IMG/VR virus record: IMGVR_UViG_3300013126_000275
Coordinates: 1-22,206 of that record
DNA length: 22,206 bases
Reading direction: 5' to 3' (one strand)
From: a virus
The notes under the pieces are model-generated. The model saw only the letters and a list, made by a program, of their open reading frames with translations. It did no database searches and was not told where the DNA came from. The position numbers and the translations under genes are program-made. How positions within the stretch are numbered: position 1 is the first letter of the stretch; every line of letters begins with the position of its first letter. Shown piece by piece: positions 9,948-18,248 of the stretch.

Positions 9948-12900
9948 ATGCCACAAAAGACTAATTTAAATATTAATCCATATTATGATGATTTTGAATC
10001 AAAAGATAATTTTTATAGGGTATTATTTAAACCAGGATTTCCTGTCCAATCCCGTGAGTTAACATCTTTACAGTCGATTTTACAAAATCAAATAGAATCA
10101 TTTGGAAGCCATGTGTTTAAAGATGGCTCAATGGTCATACCTGGCAGTATAAATTATGACCCACAGTATACTGGAATTAAAGTAAACCCACAACATCTTG
10201 GTATAGATGTATCATTATATTTAAAAAACTTGGTTGGAAAAGTAGTTCAAGGACAAAATAGTGGAGTTACTGCGAAAATTGTCAATTATTTAATTCCGCC
10301 AGATAAAGATATTGAATATCCAACTTTATATTTAAAGTATCTAGAATCGGATTCTAATTTTTCATTTTCAACTTTTGAAGATGGTGAAGTATTAATAACT
10401 CAGAATAATATTACATATGGGAATACTACAATAAATTCTGGAGATACGATTGCTACTCTTATAGATTTTGATGCTTCTTTTACTGGATCTGCTGTTGGAA
10501 TTACAACTGGAGTATATTTTTTAAGAGGTCATTTTGTTAATGTTGAGCAAGATACTTTAATTGTTTCACCATACACAAATGATCCATCTTATCGTGTTGG
10601 ATTAACAATTACAGAGGAAATTGTAAATGTAGGTATTGATAGTTCACTTTATGATAATGCTAAAGGATTTTCAAATTTTGCAGCCCCTGGTGCGGATAGA
10701 TTAAAAATTTCTACTCGTTTATCACAAAAAGAACTGACGGATTTTAATGATAAAGATTTTGTTGAATTAATTCATTTAGAAAACGGTTCTATTAAAAAAT
10801 TACAAGATAAATCACAATATTCTACTATTAAAGATTACTTTGCAAAAAGAACATTTGAAGAATCTGGAGATTATGCGGTAGATAAGTTTAATGTTGAAGT
10901 TTCAAATTCACTTAGCGATAACATATCAAATAAAGGGTTATATTTAAATACACAAAAAACCGATCAAGGGAATACTCCTAGTGAAGATTTAATGTGTGTT
11001 AAAATTTCTCCAGGAAGAGCATATATTAGAGGATATGATGTTTCGACAACATCAACAGTTGTTTTAGATGTAGATAAGCCTAGAGATATACAATCTTCAC
11101 CATCAACATTAGTCCCATTTAATATGGGAAATAGATTGAGAGTTAATAATGTATTTGGAACACCATTTATAGGAGTTGATAGTAATAACAATACAGTCGA
11201 TCTTTATAGTCAAAGAAGAAATTCCACAACCAGTGGTACAGGAACTTTAGTTGGAAAAGCAAGAATTTATTCCTTCTCAATTGCTGATTCGGATTATTCT
11301 TCATCTTCTTCAGAGTGGGATTTATATTTGTTTGACGTACAAACATTTACTGTATTAAATTTAAATGAAACAACCTTAATTGGAGATTGTCCAGAAACAT
11401 CATTTATCAAAGGTTTAAGTAGTGGAGCTACTGGATATGTTATAGGATCTCCTAATGGATCAAGTATAACAATTAATCAAACTAGTGGAACTTTTATAAC
11501 AGGAGAACAAATTTCAATAAATGAAACTACGACTATATCTAGAGTTATAAAATCCTATAAAGCATATAACGTAGAAGATATTAAATCAATTTATCAAGAT
11601 TCATCTTCATTAGGACTAGCAACAGACTTTGTAGCTGATACGGTTCTCCAAAGATCGATTCTTTCAAAATTTAGTATAATAGATCAGTTAAAAATTGATA
11701 CTTCTGGAGTTGCTGTTTGTCCTGGGAAAACATTCACAAATAGTGGAATTAGAACGGAAGCAATTATTAGGTATCAAATATCAGGATTATCGGCAGAAAC
11801 ATTTAATAGAGTTTCATCTATTTCTTCTGACGGAACAACCTTACAATTAGCAACTGTTCCAACAGTTTCTGGTGTATGTAATGGAGCTTTACCAGGTAGT
11901 GATGTTTTAACAACATTTAGTATTGGCACACCTCAACTAGTTAATCAAGAAGATGCTTCATTATATGCAAATCTACCAAATGAGAACATTTCTTCGGTAG
12001 ATCTGTCAGATTCTAATTTGTTAATTTTTGAACAACTTACTGGTCAAACAACTAGTTCTAGTGGATCTTTAACTGTTAATGTTTCAGCAACAGGTATCAC
12101 TAGTTCATTTTTTGAAAATTATGATACTGAAAGATATGGTTTATTTTATAGTGATGGGACAGTTGCCGATCTATCTTCTGATAAATTTAATTTATCGCAA
12201 AATGGAACTCAACTAACTATTTCTGGATTAAGAAGTAGTCAGTCTAATATTACATTAAACGTAAGTGTTAGAAAAAATTCTATTAAAAATAAAGCAAAAA
12301 GTTATATCAGAAGTGAAAAATTAGTTGTAAATAAAACTAGTTCTGGAATTTCTACTGAAATAAGTGGTTTAACAACAAGTAATTACTATGGTCTTAGAGT
12401 AAATGATAGAGAAATTTCATTAAATGTTCCAGATGTTGTTAAAATTGTTGCTGTTTATGAATCAATAAATTCATCATCTCCTACGCTTGATAGTTTAACT
12501 TTTGTTTCTGGTTTAAATCTCGATACTACTTCAATTTTAGGAGAAAAGATTATAGGGCAAGAGAGTGGATCTATAGCTCAATTAGTTACTAGATCATCTT
12601 CAACTCAAGTTGAAATTGTTTATTTAAATCAAAATAGATTTTCAATTGGAGAGACAGTAACTTTTGAAGAGTCAAAAATTCAATCTAATTTAGTATCAAT
12701 AGGAAAAGGAAACTATATTGATTTAACCAATAATTTTGACCTAGATAAGGGGCAAAAGGATCAATATTATGATTATTCAAGATTGATTAGGAAATCAAAT
12801 GGAGTTACTCCTTCTAAACAACTTTTAATAATATACGATTGCTATCAAGTTCCATCCAATGATAGTGGAGATCTTTATACAGTAAACTCGTATACTAAGG

Positions 12901-15900
12901 AAAGATTTGAAAAAGACATCCCATTATTAAAAAATGGAAAAAGAGTTTCTGATACTTTGGACTTTAGACCAAGAGTAGATAAATTTTTATCAACATCATC
13001 ATCGCCATTTGCTTTCAACAATAGAAATTTTGCAGCATCTGGTATAAATCCAACAAGAATACTAAATCCTGGTGAGAGTTCAATATTATCATATAATTTC
13101 TATCTACCAAGAATTGATAAAGTTGTAGTTGATAAGTTTGGTAGATTTTCTGTCATTAGAGGAACTTCTTCACTAAATCCCAAGGATCCAACAAATGTTG
13201 AAGAAGTTATGAATATTGCTCATATAAGTCTTCCAGCATACTTATATGACCCATCAGAGTCTAAAATAACTCTCATTGATAATAAAAGATATACTATGAG
13301 AGATATTGGAAAACTTGATGATAGAATAGAAAATCTTGAAATAGTTACTTCACTTTCTTTACTAGAATTAAATACAAAATCTTTACAAATACAAGATGCT
13401 GATGGATTGTCAAGGTTTAAAAGTGGATTTTTCGTAGATGATTTTAAAAATAATAGTCTTATTAATTTGGGCGATCCTGATGCAAATTGTGATGTTAATA
13501 CTGAAGCAAAAGAACTCAACGTTCCTATAGATTTTTATTCACTAAAACCGGATTTATCACTTTCATCTTCATTAAACGAAGATACCTCAGACTATAGGAT
13601 GAATCTTCCATTATTGGACTCAAATGTTAGAAAAACCGGAGATCTGGTAACATTAAATTATGAGGAAAAAGGTTGGATAGAGCAACCATTAGCATCAAGA
13701 GTTGAAAATGTAAATCCATTTAATATTATTGAATATAAAGGATCTATTAAACTTACACCAGCTTCAGATAACTGGGTTCGTAATATTTTTGTTTCTGGTG
13801 GAACTAGAACAGAAACTGGTGGTTGGGATGGATCTTATGTAGAAGAAATACTAATAAGTAGTATTCCAGATCCTCATATGAGATCTAGAAACGTTGAATT
13901 TTTATCACTTGGAATTAAACCATTAACAAGATATTATCCATTCATAGACAGTGTTAGTGGAATTGATATTATTCCAAAACTTATTGAAATTACAATGTCT
14001 TCTGGATCTTTTGAAGTTGGAGAAACTGTTGATGGTTTCATCGGATCGCAAAGAGTAATTTCTTTCAGATCTGCTCAACCTAACCATAAATCCGGAACAT
14101 ATAATAATCCATCAAGAACTTATAGTGTTAATCCTTATAATAAATCTTCTACACTTGGTTCATCATACTCCGCCTCTTCGTCAGTCATAAATGTTGATAC
14201 ATCATCTCTTTCTGAAGAGGCACAAGGGAGATTTTCTGGTTATATAGCGGATGGAACTGTTTTAGTAGGAAGAACAAGTGGAGCTCAAGCAACAGTTTCG
14301 AATATTAGATTAATTTCAGACAATTGGGGCGATCTAATAGGTTGTTTCTTTATCAGAGATCCATTAGCATCTCCACCACCATTAATAAGATTAACAACTG
14401 GAACTAAATCTTTCAAATTAACTTCAAGTCTAACAAATGCAACTCCATTACCAGGTAGTCTATTAATTACTTCTGCTGAAACTACATATACAGCAACCGG
14501 AGTTATTAATACATTTTCTCAAACTACAGTCACAGTAAGAAGACCACCTCCACCACCACCTCCACCGCCACCACAACCAGCTGGTGGCGGTGGGAATAGA
14601 GGAGGAGGTAAAGATCCCCTAGCTCAAACATTTACAGTAGATGAAACTGGAGCATTTTTAACATCTATTGATTTATATTTTGCTAACAAAGATGAAAATG
14701 AAAAGGTTTATGTACAAATAAGAAATGTTGAATTAGGAACTCCAACTGGTCAGGTTGTTCAAGATTATGCTCAGGTTGAACTATTCCCAGATCAAGTTAA
14801 TATATCTAATGATGCTTCCATACCAACTAAAGTTACGTTCCCATCACCGGTTTATCTTCAACCCAATACTGAATATGCAGTAGTAGTTTTAGCACCAACA
14901 TCAGATTTATATGAACTTTGGGTAGCAAGAATGGGAGAAAAGACTGTAAATACACAGTCTCTTCCAGATGCTGAAAGTGTTCTTGTAACAAGGCAATACA
15001 TTGGTGGAAGCTTATTTAAATCACAAAATGGAACTATTTGGACAGCTAGTCAATTTGAAGATTTGAAATTTAAATTATATAAAGCGAATTTTACTTCAAC
15101 AAATGGTTCGGTATCTTTCTATAATCCAACATTAACATCATTAGATGATAATGTTCCATCCTTACCAAATAATTCAATTCGAACACTACCAAGAAAGTTA
15201 CAAGTAGGTATTAACACAGAATCTACTTCAATTTTTACATCTGGATTAAAAATTAAAAAACAAGGATCATCTGGTCCTAATGGAATTGTTGAAAAAATTG
15301 GAGGACGTTTAGCAACTTCTACTGCTGGTATCAATACAATAAGTGTTGGTACTGGATATTCAACCGGTTCTTTTTCAAATATTCCCCTTTATACAATTAC
15401 TGGATCTGGTAGTGGTGCATTAGCAACTGTCAATTTCCATAATAGTGGGTTAACAACCTCAATTATTACCAATTATGGTAATGGATATGCTGTTGGAGAT
15501 ATTCTAGGTATTACAACATCTAGTGTCACTAAAGGTAAAAACGCAAGAATTTCAATTACATTGATTAACGGAATTGATACTTTATATTTAACCAATGTTC
15601 AAGGAGAATCTTTTGCAGATTCAGATACTTTAGAATATTACAATGGATCATCTTATGTTGCTGCTGGAGCAACTGTTAGGGGGTCATCAAGTGTAATATC
15701 GAATTTATATGATGGAAGAGTTATTGAAGTATTCCAATATAATCATGGTATGCATCAAGATACCAATAAAATTGTTATTGATAATATTCAACCAAATACA
15801 ATTCCAACAACTCTTACCGCAAATCTTGTACTAAATGATTCAATCATTTCTGTAGCAAATACTTCTGTATTTTCAACCTTTGAAGGAATATCGACTTCCA

Positions 15901-17042
15901 GAGGATATGTAAAAATTAATAATGAGATTATTTACTATAATAGTATAGGATCTGGAACTCTTGGTATTGGGTCAAGAGCAAAAGATTTGTTACTTTCTGG
16001 AACAAGATCTCATGATATAAATTCTCAAGTATATAAGTATGAACTAAACGGTGTTTCTTTACATAGAATTAACACAACACATACTCTACCAAATGATTCG
16101 ATCTTAAAATCTTACAGAGGAATTGATAACTACCATTTACAAGTTAATAGATCTGACAGAAGTTCTGGACAGACTCAATTAAGCTTCACAAATGAAGAAG
16201 ATCTTGGTGGAGAAAATATTTTTGCCTCTCAAAATTTCCAATTCAATGGAATTATCCCACAATTCAATGTTTTGACTCCAAGTCAAAGCACAAAAGTATC
16301 TTCAGAAATTAGAACAGTTTCTGGAACAAGTGCAAGTGGATCTGAGATTTCATTTATTGATCAGGGATATGAATCTGTTCAATTAAACAATCCCAATTTC
16401 TTAAATTCAACTAGAATAGTTTGTTCTAAAGTTAATGAAACTGAATATTTAACTTCATTACCTAAGAATAAATCACTAACTGTTAGACTTGACTTATCAT
16501 CAACTGATTCTAATTTATCTCCGGTAGTTGATTTACAAACGTCGTTTGTAACATTAATTAGAAACAGAATTAATAGCCCAATTTCTAATTATGCTGATGA
16601 CCCTAGAACAAACTCAATTTCTGGAGATCCCCATGCGGCTGCTTATGTTTCAAATAAAATTAATTTAAAACAACCAGCAACTTCATTGAAAGTTTTTGTT
16701 GGTGCATATAGACATTCTTCTGCTGATTTTAGAGTTCTTTATAAACTTTATAAGGCAGATTCTAGTGAAATAGAACCAACATATGATCTATTCCCAGGAT
16801 ATGATAATCTTAAAGATACTGATGGTGATGGATTTGGAGACACTGTCATAGATTCGACAAAAAATAGTGGACTGCCTGATGCTTTTGTAAGAGCAAGTTC
16901 TGATGGTGAATTTTTAGAATATCAATTTAGTGTCGATAATTTAGATCCATTTACTGGTTTTGTAATAAAGATTGTTATGAATGGAACAAATGAATCTTAT
17001 CCTATAAAATTACAAGATTTAAGGGTAATAGCATTAGCATGA
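9948..17042 (+). CDS. Giant DUF4815-type virion structural protein (T4 genes 9-12 position)
   Basis: This protein has 2,364 residues. The N-terminal part fits the DUF4815 family of large phage structural proteins: NINPYYDDF, FPVQSRELTSLQSILQ, then YFLRGHFVNV, SYRVGLTITE, APGADRLKIS and GRAYIRGYDV within the first 400 residues. A second conserved block, RYTMRDIGKLDDRIENLE, lies near residues 1114-1131. Ten prolines (residues 1533-1542) and a glycine-rich linker lead into DPLAQTFTVDETGAFLTSID (from 1556), a beta domain typical of these proteins. SGGxGY, SGAxAxV and RGxxSH modules follow, then DTDGDGFGD (2290-2298) and the usual LQDLRVIALA end. It lies between gp8 and the neck genes, where T4 has gp9-gp12, so a baseplate-rim or fibre-attachment role is likely; the precise role is unknown. 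The 3' end overlaps the next gene by four bases (ATGA). Confidence 0.88.
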   Translation: MPQKTNLNINPYYDDFESKDNFYRVLFKPGFPVQSRELTSLQSILQNQIESFGSHVFKDGSMVIPGSINYDPQYTGIKVNPQHLGIDVSLYLKNLVGKVVQGQNSGVTAKIVNYLIPPDKDIEYPTLYLKYLESDSNFSFSTFEDGEVLITQNNITYGNTTINSGDTIATLIDFDASFTGSAVGITTGVYFLRGHFVNVEQDTLIVSPYTNDPSYRVGLTITEEIVNVGIDSSLYDNAKGFSNFAAPGADRLKISTRLSQKELTDFNDKDFVELIHLENGSIKKLQDKSQYSTIKDYFAKRTFEESGDYAVDKFNVEVSNSLSDNISNKGLYLNTQKTDQGNTPSEDLMCVKISPGRAYIRGYDVSTTSTVVLDVDKPRDIQSSPSTLVPFNMGNRLRVNNVFGTPFIGVDSNNNTVDLYSQRRNSTTSGTGTLVGKARIYSFSIADSDYSSSSSEWDLYLFDVQTFTVLNLNETTLIGDCPETSFIKGLSSGATGYVIGSPNGSSITINQTSGTFITGEQISINETTTISRVIKSYKAYNVEDIKSIYQDSSSLGLATDFVADTVLQRSILSKFSIIDQLKIDTSGVAVCPGKTFTNSGIRTEAIIRYQISGLSAETFNRVSSISSDGTTLQLATVPTVSGVCNGALPGSDVLTTFSIGTPQLVNQEDASLYANLPNENISSVDLSDSNLLIFEQLTGQTTSSSGSLTVNVSATGITSSFFENYDTERYGLFYSDGTVADLSSDKFNLSQNGTQLTISGLRSSQSNITLNVSVRKNSIKNKAKSYIRSEKLVVNKTSSGISTEISGLTTSNYYGLRVNDREISLNVPDVVKIVAVYESINSSSPTLDSLTFVSGLNLDTTSILGEKIIGQESGSIAQLVTRSSSTQVEIVYLNQNRFSIGETVTFEESKIQSNLVSIGKGNYIDLTNNFDLDKGQKDQYYDYSRLIRKSNGVTPSKQLLIIYDCYQVPSNDSGDLYTVNSYTKERFEKDIPLLKNGKRVSDTLDFRPRVDKFLSTSSSPFAFNNRNFAASGINPTRILNPGESSILSYNFYLPRIDKVVVDKFGRFSVIRGTSSLNPKDPTNVEEVMNIAHISLPAYLYDPSESKITLIDNKRYTMRDIGKLDDRIENLEIVTSLSLLELNTKSLQIQDADGLSRFKSGFFVDDFKNNSLINLGDPDANCDVNTEAKELNVPIDFYSLKPDLSLSSSLNEDTSDYRMNLPLLDSNVRKTGDLVTLNYEEKGWIEQPLASRVENVNPFNIIEYKGSIKLTPASDNWVRNIFVSGGTRTETGGWDGSYVEEILISSIPDPHMRSRNVEFLSLGIKPLTRYYPFIDSVSGIDIIPKLIEITMSSGSFEVGETVDGFIGSQRVISFRSAQPNHKSGTYNNPSRTYSVNPYNKSSTLGSSYSASSSVINVDTSSLSEEAQGRFSGYIADGTVLVGRTSGAQATVSNIRLISDNWGDLIGCFFIRDPLASPPPLIRLTTGTKSFKLTSSLTNATPLPGSLLITSAETTYTATGVINTFSQTTVTVRRPPPPPPPPPPQPAGGGGNRGGGKDPLAQTFTVDETGAFLTSIDLYFANKDENEKVYVQIRNVELGTPTGQVVQDYAQVELFPDQVNISNDASIPTKVTFPSPVYLQPNTEYAVVVLAPTSDLYELWVARMGEKTVNTQSLPDAESVLVTRQYIGGSLFKSQNGTIWTASQFEDLKFKLYKANFTSTNGSVSFYNPTLTSLDDNVPSLPNNSIRTLPRKLQVGINTESTSIFTSGLKIKKQGSSGPNGIVEKIGGRLATSTAGINTISVGTGYSTGSFSNIPLYTITGSGSGALATVNFHNSGLTTSIITNYGNGYAVGDILGITTSSVTKGKNARISITLINGIDTLYLTNVQGESFADSDTLEYYNGSSYVAAGATVRGSSSVISNLYDGRVIEVFQYNHGMHQDTNKIVIDNIQPNTIPTTLTANLVLNDSIISVANTSVFSTFEGISTSRGYVKINNEIIYYNSIGSGTLGIGSRAKDLLLSGTRSHDINSQVYKYELNGVSLHRINTTHTLPNDSILKSYRGIDNYHLQVNRSDRSSGQTQLSFTNEEDLGGENIFASQNFQFNGIIPQFNVLTPSQSTKVSSEIRTVSGTSASGSEISFIDQGYESVQLNNPNFLNSTRIVCSKVNETEYLTSLPKNKSLTVRLDLSSTDSNLSPVVDLQTSFVTLIRNRINSPISNYADDPRTNSISGDPHAAAYVSNKINLKQPATSLKVFVGAYRHSSADFRVLYKLYKADSSEIEPTYDLFPGYDNLKDTDGDGFGDTVIDSTKNSGLPDAFVRASSDGEFLEYQFSVDNLDPFTGFVIKIVMNGTNESYPIKLQDLRVIALA
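14544..14615 (+). other. Proline-glycine hinge in the DUF4815-type protein
   Basis: Ten consecutive proline codons (14544-14573) are followed by Gln-Pro-Ala, four glycines, Asn-Arg, three glycines and Lys-Asp. The segment separates the DUF4815-like N-terminal two thirds from the DPLAQTF domain. A rigid polyproline rod followed by a flexible glycine linker is most simply read as an interdomain hinge. Proline codons are a mix of CCA, CCT and CCG, so this is not a pure nucleotide microsatellite. Confidence 0.7.
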
Positions 17043-17239
17043 TTCCAGTAGAAGGGCATGAAAATCTCTTTAGAGATGAAAAATCAGGAGCAATTGTTAA
17101 TTTGGACACATATGGTTATTCACAATACATTAGAATGAAATCTGAAAAACAAAAACAAAAGGAAGAAATTAATCAAATTAAATCTGATATTGATGAATTA
17201 AAAGCACTTTTGCGGGAGTTAATTAATGGATCCAAATGA
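17039..17239 (+). CDS. Small coiled-coil protein, function unknown
   Basis: This 66-residue protein starts with MIPVEGHENLFRDEKSGAIV, a compact segment I associate with small conserved proteins of marine T4-like phages. It continues into a charged helix (residues about 34-63) with hydrophobic residues spaced as in a short coiled coil (I44, I47, I51, L54, L57, L58, L61). The ATG overlaps the stop of the giant gene as ATGA, which suggests coupled translation; an AAGGG at 17021-17025 could assist. The 3' end overlaps the next small gene by 14 bp. There is no signal peptide or membrane segment. Position among tail genes suggests a minor virion or assembly protein, possibly oligomerising through the coiled coil, but no specific function can be assigned. 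Confidence 0.8.
   Translation: MIPVEGHENLFRDEKSGAIVNLDTYGYSQYIRMKSEKQKQKEEINQIKSDIDELKALLRELINGSK
17214..17218 (+). promoter_or_regulatory. Strong ribosome binding site GGGAG for the 56-codon gene
   Basis: GGGAG sits 7 bp before the ATG at 17226, inside the last codons of the upstream 66-residue gene. It decides the start of the small downstream gene and is a main reason to believe that this short frame is translated. The surrounding 9-mer TTGCGGGAG occurs again before the ATG at 17478. Confidence 0.6.
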
Positions 17240-17396
17240 TATTACTTTAGAAAATATGAATAAATTATTTGAATATGAAAAACAAGCTAGAGTTATTGAC
17301 AAATTGAGTTTTGAAGAACTTAAAAACTTTGCTAAATTTTACTGCAAATTATACTTAAAACAGCAAGAAGTTATTTCTTCCCTAGGTACTATTTGA
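17226..17396 (+). CDS. 56-residue helical protein, weakly NblA-like
   Basis: ATG at 17226 opens a frame of 56 codons ending with TGA at 17394-17396. It overlaps the upstream gene by 14 bp in another frame and has a good GGGAG at 7 bp spacing. The product starts MDPNDITLENMNKLFEYEKQ and continues LSFEELKNFAKFYCKLYLKQ, ending SSLGTI. It reads as two amphipathic helices joined by a short turn near residues 24-28. Size, helix pattern and the xTLE...YE.Q...LS.E.....Y signature resemble NblA, the small adaptor that directs phycobilisomes to Clp protease and is carried by some cyanophages. The resemblance was judged by eye only and the helices are low in complexity, so a small tail-module protein of unknown function is at least as likely. 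Confidence 0.72.
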   Translation: MDPNDITLENMNKLFEYEKQARVIDKLSFEELKNFAKFYCKLYLKQQEVISSLGTI

Positions 17397-17399
17397 AGT

Positions 17400-17435
17400 T
17401 ATAAATATATTTTAGATCCTGATATTGTATAAATC
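17400..17435 (+). promoter_or_regulatory. T4-type late promoter region before the fibre genes
   Basis: This lies in the only sizeable gap of the window (17397-17477, 81 bp). An exact TATAAATA occupies 17400-17407, and a one-mismatch copy, TATAAATC, occupies 17428-17435. Either would give a leader of about 40-70 bases before the ATG at 17478. Together with the element before gp8, this suggests that the fibre and neck genes can be transcribed separately from the baseplate genes. I see no convincing hairpin terminator in the gap. Confidence 0.65.
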
Positions 17436-17462
17436 TCGTGGTTATGTGAATTTAAAACTTGC

Positions 17463-17467
17463 GGGAG
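17463..17467 (+). promoter_or_regulatory. Ribosome binding site GGGAG for the 78-residue fibre-type gene
   Basis: GGGAG ends 10 bp before the ATG at 17478, within TTGCGGGAG, the same 9-mer that precedes the ATG at 17226. The spacing is slightly long but acceptable. Confidence 0.5.
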
Positions 17468-17477
17468 CTACTACCTA

Positions 17478-17714
17478 ATGGCAGAAATAAAAGTTAGAGT
17501 TGGACAAAAAAATGCTGTAAAAGTAATATCTTCTTTAGCAGGAGCGCAAGCTCTTTCTTTGCCAGAATTATTGGATGTTGATTCAACTTCATTCACAAAT
17601 TTATATGATGGTATGGTTTTAGTTTATAACGCTTCCATTAATAAATGGCAAGCAACATTAAATCTAACCCCAGGAAATACACAAAATCTAGACATTAATG
17701 GGGGTACCTTTTAG
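17478..17714 (+). CDS. Small fibre-type virion protein (78 residues)
   Basis: The protein starts MAEIKVRVGQKNAVKVISSL and carries LLDVDSTSF...LYDGMVLVYNASINKWQA (residues about 31-59). The 'DVD...DGxVLVYN....W' pattern is common near the N-termini of phage tail-fibre and fibre-adaptor proteins. It ends in DINGGTF. It is the first gene after a late promoter and is followed at once by a Mtd_N-like gene: its TAG stop shares one base with the GTG start of that gene (TAGTG). The GGG-GGT codons near its 3' end supply a plausible ribosome binding site for the partner. It occupies the slot before gp13 where T4 carries wac, so a neck-whisker or fibre-attachment role is possible. That role is inferred from motif and position. 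Confidence 0.78.
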   Translation: MAEIKVRVGQKNAVKVISSLAGAQALSLPELLDVDSTSFTNLYDGMVLVYNASINKWQATLNLTPGNTQNLDINGGTF

Positions 17715-18247
17715 TGGCTAGTATTATAAGAGTTAAAAGGTCTACAGGTACAGTAGCACCAGTATCTTTAAATTATGGTGAATTAGGATATACTGATGGT
17801 CAAGCACTAACTAATAATGGTGGTGGAAGACTTTTTATTGGTGATCAAAATCAAGTACCAAGAGAGGTCGGTGGTAGATATTACACTGATATGTTTTTAC
17901 AACCTGGAAAGGTTGCTGGAAAACAAAATAAAACAACTCCTTCAAATGGATTTGTTCCTATTCTTGATATTAATAGAAAGATTGATGAATGGAATGTTGC
18001 TGGTTATTTAAATGTATCTGGAATTTCTACATTTACAGGGACTCTTGATATAAATGCTGCAGCATATTTTGATTGGGCAGCATCTGGAATACATACAAGA
18101 GGATCTGCGTATTTCGATTCAACTGGAAAACTTACTAGTACTTTGAGTCCAGAAATTGAATATACCAACACTTCAAATTATATTTTAACTACAGACGCTT
18201 CCAATGTTCCAGTGTGGACTAGCGTTTTAGACGGAGGATCTTACTAA
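17714..18247 (+). CDS. Short tail-fibre/whisker-type protein with Mtd_N-like N-terminus
   Basis: The start is GTG at 17714, chosen because it opens directly on the domain and follows GGGGG (17700-17704) at 9 bp. Residues 4-60 match the N-terminal pattern of major-tropism-determinant and related fibre proteins: IIRVKRSTGTVAPVSLNYGE, then RLFIGD, then GGRYYTDM. In that family this domain forms a trimeric base attached to the virion. Residues about 98-135 are repetitive and fibre-like (GISTFTGTLDINAAAYFDW), and the end carries YILTTDASNVPVWT, a motif seen near the ends of many phage fibre proteins. At 177 residues there is no receptor-binding head, so it is more likely an attachment or whisker protein than a host-range fibre. 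It ends DGGSY, echoing the DINGGTF of its neighbour. gp13 starts 1 bp downstream of its stop. Confidence 0.82.
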   Translation: MASIIRVKRSTGTVAPVSLNYGELGYTDGQALTNNGGGRLFIGDQNQVPREVGGRYYTDMFLQPGKVAGKQNKTTPSNGFVPILDINRKIDEWNVAGYLNVSGISTFTGTLDINAAAYFDWAASGIHTRGSAYFDSTGKLTSTLSPEIEYTNTSNYILTTDASNVPVWTSVLDGGSY

Positions 18248-18248
18248 A

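Noticed and set aside
13220-13519. Reverse-strand frame of 99 codons
   Set aside because: It is inside the conserved DUF4815-type block on the other strand and has no recognisable product.
14544-14579. Proline codon run as a slippage or phase-variation tract
   Set aside because: The repeat is imperfect (CCA, CCT, CCG mixed), the frame is intact across it, and such runs occur as hinges in phage structural proteins.
16025-16040. TATAAGTA inside the DUF4815 gene as a late promoter
   Set aside because: It lies in the middle of a coding region with no gene start nearby; this is expected by chance in AT-rich DNA.
17397-17477. Intrinsic terminator or small RNA in the 81-bp gap
   Set aside because: I found no stable GC-rich stem followed by a T run; the gap is explained by late promoter elements and a ribosome binding site.
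17817-18011. Second + strand frame of 64 codons inside the Mtd_N-like gene
   Set aside because: The overlapping frame has clear fibre motifs; this one has no ribosome binding site and a biased Leu/Ile composition.
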